Shown here: piece by piece, positions 37,401 through 46,464 of the stretch
Numbering within the stretch: position 1 is the stretch's first letter
Layout: each line of letters starts with the position of its first letter
Translations under genes and position numbers: made by a program
From: Blautia schinkii DSM 10518
GTDB taxonomy: Bacteria; Bacillota; Clostridia; Lachnospirales; Lachnospiraceae
Direction: 5' to 3'
DNA length: 64,000 nt
NCBI GenBank assembly: GCA_000702025.1
Contig: JNKJ01000003.1
Span: forward strand, 248,001-312,000
Notes under the pieces: model-generated
Seen by the model: only the letters and a program-made list of their open reading frames with translations
The model's database searches: none
Told to the model about the DNA's origin: nothing

Positions 37401-38075
37401 CTACATCGGAAAAATTCCGAAAACCATTTCACGTTTGTCCGGATATCTGTGAATTGTCACATAAATGTTCGCGTAATTGAGCCGGTAGTCGTCTCCGGGT
37501 TCTCCGTAGCAGCTGTTAAGCTTAATCTCTTTTTTAGGCTTGCCCAGGATTTTACGGATAGCCGCGGCATCTGCCTGGTATGCTCCGGCCTTGCGGATAG
37601 CCTTTGACTTGGCGGAATTACATCGTCCATTTTTATCAAAATAGTAGGTGTAGGAATCTCCGTTACTGTCGTATTTCATCGGATTGTTGTAATAACCTGA
37701 CTTCACCATATGACCGAGACGGTCAAAGCCGTAATAGTAATTTCCGATTTTTTTAAGCACCACATTTTTGTTGTATTTCATTGACTTTTTAAGGTCCTTA
37801 GCCGCATACGCCCTGCCGTTACTTCCAAAGTAATATTTATAGGAAACGGTTTTTCCGTTGGAAGTAGTCTTTATGGTTTTCCAGGTGTTCGTTACCTTTT
37901 TGTTGTTCGCGTAGAAATAGTAATAGTTTCCTTCTTTTTTCAATCCTTTTTTCACGGTTGCCGCCTGCACCTTTTCAGCCATAAAAGGAACCGTAATCAC
38001 ACCCTGAGCCAGGATTACACACAACAGCAGTATGATGAATTTCTTAAACCCTGAGCGGTTTCTCTTCTTTTCCAT
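37401..38075 (-). CDS. Secreted wall-binding repeat protein of unknown function
   Basis: This protein of about 224 residues has a signal peptide (FIILLLCVILAQGVITVPFMAEKVQA) and at least four YG-rich repeats (NYYYFYANNKKVTNTWK, YKYYFGSNGRAYAAKDL, NYYYGFDRLGHMVKSG, YTYYFDKNGRCNSAK) of the glucan/choline-binding type. A short C-terminal domain of about 60 residues (RKILGKPKKEIKLNSCYGEPGDDYRLNYANIYVTIHRYPDK) I do not recognise. ATG 38075 is chosen because AGGAG lies 7 bases upstream. It sits between an SH3 protein and a transglutaminase-like protein. It is probably retained on the cell surface. Confidence 0.75.
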   Translation of the reverse strand: MEKKRNRSGFKKFIILLLCVILAQGVITVPFMAEKVQAATVKKGLKKEGNYYYFYANNKKVTNTWKTIKTTSNGKTVSYKYYFGSNGRAYAAKDLKKSMKYNKNVVLKKIGNYYYGFDRLGHMVKSGYYNNPMKYDSNGDSYTYYFDKNGRCNSAKSKAIRKAGAYQADAAAIRKILGKPKKEIKLNSCYGEPGDDYRLNYANIYVTIHRYPDKREMVFGIFPM

Positions 38076-38133
38076 TCTTTTTCTCCTCATATAATCCAAA
38101 ATCATTTCATTCAAGTCCCTTAGCGCAACGCTT

Positions 38134-39033
38134 TTAATTCAGTAAACCGCCTGTGAGACATCCCTGTGAACCGTCATCTCCGCCGGACGCACCATTGTCG
38201 GATGCCCCTCCGCCTGAGGAACCTCCATCGTAGCCGTCACCCGAATAATCATAGTCATAGTCTGAATAATCATAGCTGTAAGACTCGCTTTGCGCCGCAG
38301 CAGCCGCCTCTGCCGCTTTCGCCGACGCTACAGCCGCATCCACTGCTTCCTTGTCATCAGAGAGGAATTTGTGGTTAATATAACCTGTAACCCCATTGTA
38401 CTCTACCTGGTACCAGCCAGGTCTGATTTCCAGAACCTTGCACTCGCCGCCCATCTCAGCCACTTTCAGTGCAGCTGAGTCAGCATCTGCTTCTTCACGG
38501 ATATTCACACTGGTAAGCGCCCACATAATAAGCTCCTCCTTAGGTGTGACCGCCGCCTTTGTCTCAGAAGCATCCCGACTGCTGCCATCTGTCTCTGTAT
38601 ACCTGATATACAAAAATCCATGATCCTCAATAAGCTTTGCATCTGTCCATTTCAATGGATTGACCTTCTCAAACTTATGTTCTCCGTCTGCCGTATCAAG
38701 CACTACTGTACAGGTATCTCCCTCCTCGTTCCCGGCTTCTGCATTATCCGAATCAGTATCTGTCCCGGCCTCTGCTTTTGCGGAAACAGTCTCTGCTTTC
38801 GCAGAATTGACTTCCGTTTCAGTCTCGTTGACTATTACAATCTCGCTGCCGTTTAGCTCGAATGTGATATCCTCTGCTGATTTTTCCGGATTTGCTTCCT
38901 CTGAAGTCTGGGCCTGGGCTTCCGCTGCTGCGGCATTCTCTTCTGCTCCTGCTGCAGATACTGGGATACTGGTTACCATCATCGCAGCAACTGTCAAGCC
39001 AAGATACAGGCTAATCAATTTTTTATTCATCAT
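38134..39033 (-). CDS. Secreted SH3-domain protein
   Basis: This 299-residue secreted protein has a signal peptide (KLISLYLGLTVAAMMVTSIPVSAAGAE), a long Ala/Glu/Ser/Thr-rich N-terminal region, and a bacterial SH3-like domain (TSVNIREEADADSAALKVAEMGGECKVLEIRPGWYQVEYNGVTGYINHKFL). The C-terminus is Ser/Tyr/Asp/Gly rich with SYDYSDYDYDYSGDGYDGG repeats, a low-complexity tail ending GCLTGGLLN. SH3b domains bind peptidoglycan or wall peptides, so it is likely a wall-associated protein. The function is unknown. Confidence 0.8.
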   Translation of the reverse strand: MMNKKLISLYLGLTVAAMMVTSIPVSAAGAEENAAAAEAQAQTSEEANPEKSAEDITFELNGSEIVIVNETETEVNSAKAETVSAKAEAGTDTDSDNAEAGNEEGDTCTVVLDTADGEHKFEKVNPLKWTDAKLIEDHGFLYIRYTETDGSSRDASETKAAVTPKEELIMWALTSVNIREEADADSAALKVAEMGGECKVLEIRPGWYQVEYNGVTGYINHKFLSDDKEAVDAAVASAKAAEAAAAAQSESYSYDYSDYDYDYSGDGYDGGSSGGGASDNGASGGDDGSQGCLTGGLLN

Positions 39034-39139
39034 ATTAAGTTCCTTTCTTGATTATCTGAGTCAATTATATAATGAAAATACCTACCTTACAATGTCTAAT
39101 TTCCAATATACGGCAGATTATGATTATTTTAGACAGGCT

Positions 39140-39175
39140 AATGTGTCAGTTACTTATTATTCATTGTATTAGAAC
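39140..39175 (+). repeat. 36-bp promoter-region repeat, right copy (inverted)
   Basis: This is the plus-strand counterpart of 37254-37289, with CAGTTACTTATTATTCATTG and TGTATTAGAAC. It overlaps the last codon of the transglutaminase-like gene at 39169, so if it is a promoter it points antisense into that gene. The two copies bracket the SH3 and wall-binding repeat genes. Confidence 0.6.
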
Positions 39176-40314
39176 ACTGTCTTTTTATATACTTTATAAG
39201 AAGGTCTGCTGCTTGCTCCAAAAAGGCCGTGGTACATATTATCATAATATTTGCCATCGATCATGACAAAGCTGTGGTCCCCTGTTGTAGTGACAACTGT
39301 AGGATTTTTATAGCCCAGCACGCTCGCCATGGCTGCAACACAAGATGCAAAACGATGGCAATTACCTCTCAGGTTCGGCGCGTTAAATGTATAAAGCGCC
39401 AGCTCATATATCCCGTCTTTTTTATCAATGATCTTGTAATCTGCCGAGGTAGAAAAATAGTTGGGCGAATACCTCATATATCCCAACAGATACCTGAAGC
39501 TGGAACGGAACTTCTGGGCGTTCGTCTGAGAGCTTGTTGAATGCTTTTCAATAAACCGCTGGGCAGCAAAGATACATTCCGCTTTTTTGTCAGACATTTT
39601 AGCGGTAACACCTTTGGAATCTATACTGTAGTAGCTCTTTCCAATTTTTATTGCCTTGACGTTTTTCACCTGCTTGCCCTTGGCATCAAAATAATAGTAG
39701 ACCTTGCCTATTTTAGTCCGTCCTGTGGCAATATGTCCGTCTGCGTAAAAATAATAACGGCTTCCATTAATGGTGTAAAACTTATTTTGCATGAACATTT
39801 TTCCATTACCGAGGAAATAATAATATTGCCCTTTTATTTTTTTGAAGCTCTTTGACAGCCGGCTTCCCCCCTTAGTAATGTAATATTTATCCTTACCTAC
39901 TGTGAAAAGTCCCTGCTTTGTGCGTATAGACCCATCCGAATTCTGCCAGTAATAGTTCGAGCCTTTTTTAATCCAGCCCTCCTTGTAGACTGGCTTCTCT
40001 GGTTCGTCGGGCTTATCCGGCTCATCGGGCTTATCCGGCGTATCCGGGGTATCGGGGGTATCGGGGATATCTGGCTTGTCAGGGACGCCCGGGGTATCCG
40101 GGGACTCTGGCTTATCAGGGACCGGGGTATCCGGGGACTCTGGCGCATTGGATATGTCCTGAGCATCGGTCAGGTCCACATTTGCAAAAATCTCTGAGAC
40201 AGCCGGTATATCTGTGCCAGAATATGCCGCCTGTACAGTAGATACTATTGTAAATGTAAAACATACAGCCATCATAACAGCCAAACAAAATTTACCTTTT
40301 CTTTTCAATATCAT
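39169..40314 (-). CDS. Secreted transglutaminase-like protein with Pro-rich linker and wall-binding repeats
   Basis: This protein of about 381 residues has a signal peptide (FCLAVMMAVCFTFTIVSTVQAAY). A Pro/Asp/Lys/Glu-rich stalk (about residues 57-108) is built of PDKPD, PDTPD and PESPD repeats. At least four YG-rich repeats follow, then a C-terminal transglutaminase-like domain with Cys in LRGNCHRFASCVAAMASVLGY, His in TGDHSFVMIDG and Asp in KYYDNMYHG. The stalk could span the wall. The first ATG is only 3 bases from AGGAG. A TTG two codons later (40308) is 9 bases from it and may be the true start. Confidence 0.82.
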   Translation of the reverse strand: MILKRKGKFCLAVMMAVCFTFTIVSTVQAAYSGTDIPAVSEIFANVDLTDAQDISNAPESPDTPVPDKPESPDTPGVPDKPDIPDTPDTPDTPDKPDEPDKPDEPEKPVYKEGWIKKGSNYYWQNSDGSIRTKQGLFTVGKDKYYITKGGSRLSKSFKKIKGQYYYFLGNGKMFMQNKFYTINGSRYYFYADGHIATGRTKIGKVYYYFDAKGKQVKNVKAIKIGKSYYSIDSKGVTAKMSDKKAECIFAAQRFIEKHSTSSQTNAQKFRSSFRYLLGYMRYSPNYFSTSADYKIIDKKDGIYELALYTFNAPNLRGNCHRFASCVAAMASVLGYKNPTVVTTTGDHSFVMIDGKYYDNMYHGLFGASSRPSYKVYKKTVF

Positions 40315-40347
40315 TCACTCCTAATCTTCTAATAATATGAGAATATA

Positions 40348-40380
40348 TGCCGCATAATGAATATTCACCATTATGCGGCA
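40348..40380 (-). terminator. Hairpin after the leucine-rich repeat gene
   Basis: TGCCGCATAATG (40348-40359) and CATTATGCGGCA (40369-40380) form a perfect 12-bp stem with a 9-base loop, 15 bases beyond the stop of the gene at 40395. No T-run follows on the minus strand, so it may stabilise the message end or only partly terminate. Confidence 0.65.
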
Positions 40381-40394
40381 GATTCTAAAAGTTT

Positions 40395-42428
40395 CTATCT
40401 GGTTGTAACCTTGACAATGCCGGAAAATGAACCATAGGTATTCTTTTTGCTGACAGTCAGATACGGCCTTATTTTGTAGTAATAAATCTTTTTAGCCTGC
40501 AGCTTGTTATCTGTATATTTGACTGTAGTGCCTTTTTTAATGGTTGCAACCTTTGTATATTTTCCTTTTTTGCTGGTGGCACGGTAAATCTGGTAGCCTG
40601 TTGCACCATTCAGCTTTTTCCAGGTAAGGGTTGCGCTTTTAGTGCCTGGCCTGGCGGTGAGTTTGGGCTTCCAATTGTACTGATTAATATAGGTACGTAC
40701 ATTACTGTATGCACTTGTGGCAGTCTTTCCGTTTACTTTCCCATAGGCTTTCACTTTATATGAATATTTCGCCCATGTACTGGTCTTGTCGATATAGTAA
40801 TTTTTATTTCCGCCCTTAACTGTCGCAATCTTTTTGTAGGCGGAATCATTGATTTTACGATAAACATAAAAGCCTTCTGCTCCTACTACATGATTCCAGT
40901 ATATCTCACGCTTTTTATCAGTTTCGTATATTTCACTGATCTTAGGTACGTCAAGTTTCTCCTTTTCTGCCCTGGTAAGATGATAGTTGACCGGTAATAC
41001 CAAATCTAAATACCTAACATCTAAATCAAAAGAAACATCTGTACTATTACCCTCAAATTCATCTATGACAAAATAGCTACATGCACCAGCATTTGTTTTT
41101 TCTGGTGTTAACCCCCGAGGATTTATTATATTCACCCCACGCCAAAATTCCATTAACATCACTTCATCCCAAAGCTGAGAAGCATAAAGTATATTGGTAT
41201 ATAAATCAATATTAGCTTTTCTCTGAGGTTCTGGATAACCAATAAATTTTTCTTTATCCCCTTTAATTTCTGTAAGATTATTCATCCAGCAATTAAGAAA
41301 TTTCAGATTTGGAAGTCCTGTGGCATCCAAAAACGTAAGATCATTATAAGAGACATCTATTTCCTCTAAGTCCGGACAACAACTCAAATCCAAACTTTTA
41401 AGCCTATTTCCTGTCAACCCTAATGTAGTAAGCTTAGGATATGAAGAAAGAGAAATCTCCTCTAATTTTTCTCCTATACTTAATACTTTCAAGTCAGGTG
41501 CTATCGGGAGCGAAAAAGCATTTAAGCTATTGACCCTAAATATCTTTAAGTTTTTCAGTGCGGGAAGCGCCCCAAATTCCAGGCTTCTCACATTTTGTAA
41601 ATCTTGAAGTGAGCATACAGACAGAGTTCTACTCCCTGACATAACTACACTCTCTACCGAGCAATCCTGCATTGTGACTGTAGTTATACCCGTGAATATA
41701 GATACATCAAACGATGCTAAATATACACCACTCAAATAAATATCCTCAAGAGATGTAAGTGCATTTCCAAAATTGATAGACTGATTCATCAAAATTTCTT
41801 TATTTTTATAACTGTTATAATACACATTAATAGATACTCTTCTTAGTTTAATATTTTTGCTTATATCAAGCGAAAAAGCTACTGCTGAATCTGTAGAACG
41901 AATATCTATTTCTCTTAAAGCCGTAAGATATTCAATTCCAGAGTAGTCATCCGCTTCACAATATTCCAATTCTGTAATATTACTGATTTCCTCAGTCGAT
42001 AACTCCTCATCTCCATCACCATTTTCATATTCTAAACCCAAAATAAAATAGCGGAAATTATCATCCGGGAAATGCACCGTATCTATTGGCACGCTCTCCC
42101 CTGCTGCCAGGACAGGCCCTTCATCTCCAGAAAATGATATATCTGAATTCCCATCCGTAAAAACGTCCTCTTCAATTTCAGATGTGGAAAAAAGCACACT
42201 TTCCTCCCCCTGCGATGCCTCATCTGTGGTTTCTTCATCAACATCCACAATCTCCTGTGCCGAATCAAATACTTCCACATCGATTGCTTCCTCTGTCATA
42301 CGTTCTACGTCTGTGTCGTAGTCCTGTACACTCTCCAATTTAGGCTCACCGGCATATACAACACTACCCGGCAGTGCCAAAGACACACATATTACTCCTG
42401 AGATTAACTTGTTCCATTTTCTTTTCAT
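40395..42428 (-). CDS. Secreted leucine-rich repeat protein with two fibronectin type III domains
   Basis: This secreted protein of about 677 residues starts at ATG 42428, which is preceded by GAAGGAGG. It has a signal peptide (LISGVICVSLALPGSVVYA), an acidic Glu/Asp/Ser-rich segment, and a leucine-rich repeat array (about 110-400, with FPDDNFRYFILGLEYENGD at its start and NRLKSLDLSCCPDLEEIDVS). Two FnIII-like domains follow at the C-terminus (KREIYWNHVVGAEGFYVYRK and SATLTWKKLNGATGYQIYRA). This is a common surface-adhesin layout in gut Clostridia, with LRR recognition modules on FnIII stalks. No LPXTG-type anchor is visible. The ligand is unknown. Confidence 0.85.
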   Translation of the reverse strand: MKRKWNKLISGVICVSLALPGSVVYAGEPKLESVQDYDTDVERMTEEAIDVEVFDSAQEIVDVDEETTDEASQGEESVLFSTSEIEEDVFTDGNSDISFSGDEGPVLAAGESVPIDTVHFPDDNFRYFILGLEYENGDGDEELSTEEISNITELEYCEADDYSGIEYLTALREIDIRSTDSAVAFSLDISKNIKLRRVSINVYYNSYKNKEILMNQSINFGNALTSLEDIYLSGVYLASFDVSIFTGITTVTMQDCSVESVVMSGSRTLSVCSLQDLQNVRSLEFGALPALKNLKIFRVNSLNAFSLPIAPDLKVLSIGEKLEEISLSSYPKLTTLGLTGNRLKSLDLSCCPDLEEIDVSYNDLTFLDATGLPNLKFLNCWMNNLTEIKGDKEKFIGYPEPQRKANIDLYTNILYASQLWDEVMLMEFWRGVNIINPRGLTPEKTNAGACSYFVIDEFEGNSTDVSFDLDVRYLDLVLPVNYHLTRAEKEKLDVPKISEIYETDKKREIYWNHVVGAEGFYVYRKINDSAYKKIATVKGGNKNYYIDKTSTWAKYSYKVKAYGKVNGKTATSAYSNVRTYINQYNWKPKLTARPGTKSATLTWKKLNGATGYQIYRATSKKGKYTKVATIKKGTTVKYTDNKLQAKKIYYYKIRPYLTVSKKNTYGSFSGIVKVTTR

Positions 42429-42459
42429 AAGCTTCTTTCCTCCTTCAAAAAATTTTGCC

Positions 42460-42471
42460 GGTATGCATACC
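42460..42471. promoter_or_regulatory. 12-bp palindrome upstream of the leucine-rich repeat gene
   Basis: GGTATGCATACC is a perfect palindrome 31 bases upstream of the start codon, followed by a related but imperfect GATATGCGATACC. It could be an operator in the 5' leader. No regulator is identified. Confidence 0.4.
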
Positions 42472-42630
42472 AGCTCTGCTGATATGCGATACCGACAATT
42501 AAAATATAAGCTTATGAACATCCTTTTTCAACCAAGTTATCATAACTTACAATAATATCTGCATAACTTACAATTCCTTGAACACTCGCACTTTTAGACA
42601 TAATAAGAAACCATCAAATCCTCTACGGAA

Positions 42631-44046
42631 CTAAGGCAGCATAACAATAAACGGATTATCGTCACTATTCCCGTTTGCATCGATTCTGGCGGCAATATCT
42701 GCGAGTCGCTGGTATGCGGCGGTCTGCTCCGCATCATTGGGATTATACTGCACATCCGTCGGGAAAATAGCAACGTATTTTTTCGCTTCACTGACTCCAG
42801 CAATTGTATAGCGAGGAATGTCTGCATAGCTGTCATCACCCCAGTCATAAGCCTTTATAGTGACAAACACACCTCCGTACCCCTCGTCCCTGGCTGAAGC
42901 AAGCACCAGCTTAATCGTGTCAGAATTTACCACCTCATAATCCCAGAGCACATCCATGGGCAGGTATAATTGGAAATAATCTGTGGTGAGTAAGGCGCTG
43001 CCTTCGCTTGCGTGAACATTTATTCCATCGGAAATATTAAATCCAATATTCCCGACACTCGCATCAGAAGTATTCTCTTCTGTCTCTCCTGAGGCAGGCG
43101 CTGCAAGTATCTCTTCCATATCCGCTTTATTATTTGTATTGTTCCGCAAATCCATCCAATACACAGTGGCCGCCAGAGATTGATAAATCACTTCATTATA
43201 CAAAGTACCCTCATCTCTGTCCGGCAAAGAATACAGCTTATCCAGATGCTCTTCTCTGCCATCCTCCAGATAATATTTATAGACCTCACGGTCTGTAGCG
43301 CTATAAACCAGATAATCATCTGTAACCCAGATATATTCCCCTCCATCAAACTCCTGCTCCGGAGAAATATCCTCTGTTCCAGATGTTTCCAGGTTATATC
43401 TGTGCAAAAGTGTCTCTTCGTCTCCCCAATAATAAATATAATCGCCCTGAATCACGATAGAAGCATCCGCCGCCGTATCGGTAAGGTAAGCCTTCCCGGA
43501 GCCATCATGGTTTACATAAAACAGTCCACCATCTGAATCTGTGTAATAAATCCCATCTTTCGTAAGCTGATAATCCGAAATCCCTGTAAGCAGGCTTTCC
43601 TCCTCCTGATGGTCAGCGGGTGTGCGCTGCAGCGTATTTCCGGCTCTGTAATACACATAATTACCGTAAATCTCAAATCCGTTAATCAGAGAATTTTCAT
43701 ACAGCAATTGAGCCTGACTAGCATCCTGAACATGCTCATTCAAATCAACGCGGAAAAGGCCGCCATAGGTTGCCAAATACAAATAATTTCCATCGACAGC
43801 GAGATCCGTTATGTCCTCCGGCACATGCCCTTCCGTGACAAAATCATATACATTCCCATTCTCATCCAACAAGGCAGTGCACAGGGTATTGTTCCAGCCG
43901 TAAAATACCACTCCCTTTTCATGAACAAACACAGTACTGGAAGCAGTGACTCCTTCCATACGCCCAGCCGCTAAAACCGACACCCCGGACACCAAAACGC
44001 AGATTAAAACTAACAAGGGCAGCACAAATTTACCATATCTCCTCAT
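42631..44046 (-). CDS. Secreted beta-propeller-like protein (DUF5050-like)
   Basis: This 471-residue secreted protein has a signal peptide (FVLPLLVLICVLVSGVSVLAA). Repeated strands of the form DGNYLYLATYGGLFRVDL, YGNYVYYRAGNTLQRT, KDGIYYTDSDGGLFYVNHDG, QGDYIYYWGDEETLLHRYNL and TDDYLVYSATDREVYKYYL predict a beta-propeller or DUF5050-type fold. A C-terminal domain from about residue 345 (NISDGINVHASEGSALLTTDYFQLYLP) I do not recognise. GGAGG lies 9 bases before the ATG. It opens the surface-protein run. The function is unknown, possibly ligand binding at the surface. Confidence 0.75.
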   Translation of the reverse strand: MRRYGKFVLPLLVLICVLVSGVSVLAAGRMEGVTASSTVFVHEKGVVFYGWNNTLCTALLDENGNVYDFVTEGHVPEDITDLAVDGNYLYLATYGGLFRVDLNEHVQDASQAQLLYENSLINGFEIYGNYVYYRAGNTLQRTPADHQEEESLLTGISDYQLTKDGIYYTDSDGGLFYVNHDGSGKAYLTDTAADASIVIQGDYIYYWGDEETLLHRYNLETSGTEDISPEQEFDGGEYIWVTDDYLVYSATDREVYKYYLEDGREEHLDKLYSLPDRDEGTLYNEVIYQSLAATVYWMDLRNNTNNKADMEEILAAPASGETEENTSDASVGNIGFNISDGINVHASEGSALLTTDYFQLYLPMDVLWDYEVVNSDTIKLVLASARDEGYGGVFVTIKAYDWGDDSYADIPRYTIAGVSEAKKYVAIFPTDVQYNPNDAEQTAAYQRLADIAARIDANGNSDDNPFIVMLP

Positions 44047-44355
44047 TTCTTTCTACCTCCTCTCCTTAAATAGCCGCTTCATCACTTATCGACTGCAAAT
44101 CTTCAATCTAATCCCTCTTATTCCCCCCTTATAAATGCTTTTTAACGATTTCCTTTTAAAATAAACGTATCACCGCAGTATAAGCATGTCAAGCAAAGAT
44201 AATTCGGCAAAGATAATTTCAGACAATCATAATCATATAAAATGCTTGACACATAAATTGCCTGACGTCAAAAACAAACATATAAATATAAAAAAACCGC
44301 CATCTGGAAGCAGGTGTACACCATATCACCATAATCCCCGACAGCGGCCTGTCAT
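44047..44355. other. Intergenic region upstream of the surface-protein island
   Basis: No gene is visible. On the minus strand a TTGACA box (44192-44187) is a possible -35 element for the gene at 42631, but no convincing -10 hexamer sits at the right distance. The direct repeat GCAAAGATAATT occurs twice (near 44194 and 44209). Confidence 0.35.
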
Positions 44356-44795
44356 TTAAAACTTAAACGCCACCTTCAAATCTCCATATTTCCCGGAAGC
44401 ATAATCAATCGCCTTCTCCCACTCCTCAATAGAGAATATATTCGTCACCACGCCGTCTGTTTTCAGCGTGCCTTTTCTCATATTCTCAATCACAATGGGG
44501 TAGGCATAGGGGATTAAATGCACGCCCAGGATATCCAGCTCCTTCCGGTCGCCGATAATGGACCAGTCCACGGTTGTCTCCTGGCCGATAACACTGAATT
44601 CCACAAAACGTCCAAGCTTACGCACGATGGAAAGCCCCTGGATCACGCTTGACGGATGCCCGGTTGCTTCTATATAAACATCACACCCGTAACCGTCTGT
44701 AAGCTTCTTAATCTCCTCATCCACATCACATTTTCCCCAAGCTCAACAATCCTTCCGAAGAATTCATGTCCTCGTATCCTTCTACCTTTTTATTG
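44356..44795 (-). pseudogene. Remnant of a zinc-dependent alcohol/polyol dehydrogenase
   Basis: The main frame (44356-44724) encodes the C-terminal third of a medium-chain dehydrogenase: KKLTDGYGCDVYIEATGHPSSV through ENMRKGTLKTDGVVTNIF. Just upstream, in a different frame, is RRIRGHEFFGRIVELGENV, the N-terminal zinc-site GHE motif of the same family. About 100 residues between them (the start of the nucleotide-binding domain) are missing, and the frame shifts at the junction near 44730. A stop codon precedes the N-terminal piece. The gene is therefore broken by deletion plus frameshift. It lies just downstream of the second GH51 gene. Confidence 0.85.
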
Positions 44796-44837
44796 ATTCC
44801 ATCTCAGTACATTGTTTCAACTACAGCCTCCTCCAAT

Positions 44838-46340
44838 CTATACCTGTTCAACCCCAATCCAAATAATATTCACAGAATGAGGCCAAAGGCTTATCTGCAT
44901 TCCCGGCCTAAATTCTCCCAGGGCTTCGTGTTTTATCTGAACATCCTCGCGTCCAACGTCATTATAAGCTTCCGTACTGTCTCCGCTGATATAGTGGATT
45001 TCCACCGGACCGTCCGCCTCAAAGTCAAGGCTCAAGCTTTGCTTTTCGCAGCCGTCCTTATTCACCGCTGCGATTGCCAGCCCTTTCTTATCACGAAAAG
45101 CAGTCACTACCACATCGACAAGCTCTACCTCTGCCTTTTCCTTTGACACAGACTCCATCATTTTCACAGGACATTCCTCCGCCCAGGAATCCAAGAGGAC
45201 ATCCCCCAGGTAGTTTACATACAAATCAAACACATGGTATGTGCTGCGCAGAACAATTCCTTCTTTCAAAGTAAAGATACATCCGCGTGTATTCACAATG
45301 GGGGCAAAGGCGGCCATTCCCACCAAATTACAATTACGGTTGCACATATTCAAAAAACACGCCGTAAATACCGCATCTGCCATGGTATAGCTGCTATTAT
45401 CGTCATTTCTGCCCCTGGGCGAAAGGTATTCCTCCTTTGTCACTCCCTGCTCAACCGTATGAACCTTTGGATGGTACCACTGGCGGAGGTTCCACTCATC
45501 AAAGGCGATTTTAATCTTTCCATCCAGGCCCATTGCCTGCAGAAGACCGCTCACCTTCCTGACGGATTCATCGATGTGATTCGTATAAACCATACATGCA
45601 TCATAATCCGCCAAATCATTCGTCTCATGAATGGGGTCCCAATACTCATGAATGGAAATCCAGTCCAGAAACTCCCCGCAGTTTTTCAGAAGATTTACGT
45701 TCCACTCCAGGTCCGTCAAAGCAGCCGCGGATAACTCTGTGCAGGGGTCTACGTGCTTCATCATCTTGGCCGCCTCTGTTGTAAGACGCCCCCACTCCTC
45801 CGGAGATTTTGCCCCAATTTCCCAAAAACCATAGTTTTCGTTCCCTATGCTCCAGTATTTTACCTTATGAGGCTTTGGATAACCGTTAGCAATCCGCCAC
45901 TTTGCATAACGCCCTTCTGATTCCAAATTGCAGTATTCCACCCAATCGCTCATTTCCTCCGCATTACCAGTACCGGCATTGGTACAGATATACGGCTCAC
46001 AATTTATTTTCCGGCACATTTTTATATACTCGTCTGTGCCGAATTCATTGCTCTCCTCCACCCGCCATGCTTTGTCAAACATAGGATTCCGCTCACTGCC
46101 CACACCGTCCTTCCAGTGATAAGAAGACACAAAGCATCCCCCGGGCCAGCGCAAAATGGGAACCTTGATTTTTCTCATAGCCTCAAGGACATCTATGCGC
46201 AGGCCATCCTCATCCGAAAGCGGATTTCCCGGATCATACACGCCTCCGTAAATCTGCCTGTGGAAATGCTCGATAAAATGCCCATAGATCATGGGACTTC
46301 TTTGCCCAAGCTCACGTTTCTTGTTTATGTACAGTTTCAT
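44838..46340 (-). CDS. Alpha-L-arabinofuranosidase, family GH51 (second copy)
   Basis: This 500-residue intracellular GH51 enzyme has acid/base Glu E168 (YWSIGNENYG) and nucleophile Glu E282 (IAFDEWNLRQWYH). It keeps the family's fold but differs clearly from the copy at 16873, for example in the YHWKDGVGSERNPMFDKAWRVEESNEFG segment, suggesting different linkage or oligomer preference. Its promoter has the same TTAACGTTAA palindrome as the arabinoxylan locus 20 kb away, so it is probably in that LacI regulon. A dehydrogenase remnant follows it. Confidence 0.94.
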   Translation of the reverse strand: MKLYINKKRELGQRSPMIYGHFIEHFHRQIYGGVYDPGNPLSDEDGLRIDVLEAMRKIKVPILRWPGGCFVSSYHWKDGVGSERNPMFDKAWRVEESNEFGTDEYIKMCRKINCEPYICTNAGTGNAEEMSDWVEYCNLESEGRYAKWRIANGYPKPHKVKYWSIGNENYGFWEIGAKSPEEWGRLTTEAAKMMKHVDPCTELSAAALTDLEWNVNLLKNCGEFLDWISIHEYWDPIHETNDLADYDACMVYTNHIDESVRKVSGLLQAMGLDGKIKIAFDEWNLRQWYHPKVHTVEQGVTKEEYLSPRGRNDDNSSYTMADAVFTACFLNMCNRNCNLVGMAAFAPIVNTRGCIFTLKEGIVLRSTYHVFDLYVNYLGDVLLDSWAEECPVKMMESVSKEKAEVELVDVVVTAFRDKKGLAIAAVNKDGCEKQSLSLDFEADGPVEIHYISGDSTEAYNDVGREDVQIKHEALGEFRPGMQISLWPHSVNIIWIGVEQV

Positions 46341-46405
46341 TTCGCCTTTTCCTCACTTTCTTAGACCGTCATACCTTCGATTTTTCTCTTGCAACCGGAT
46401 AATAA

Positions 46406-46419
46406 GATTAACGTTAACC
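46406..46419. promoter_or_regulatory. LacI-type operator at the second GH51 gene
   Basis: GATTAACGTTAACC contains the same TTAACGTTAA core (46408-46417) as the three sites at 21638, 23283 and 24698. On the minus strand it lies directly downstream of a TATAAT box (46430-46425), about where transcription would begin, and 66 bases before the start codon. A TTGACA is present too, but 22 bases from TATAAT, so the -35 is uncertain. Confidence 0.75.
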
Positions 46420-46464
46420 CTTTATTATAGATTATTGTTCTTTGCCCGATTTGTCAAGGTGTTT

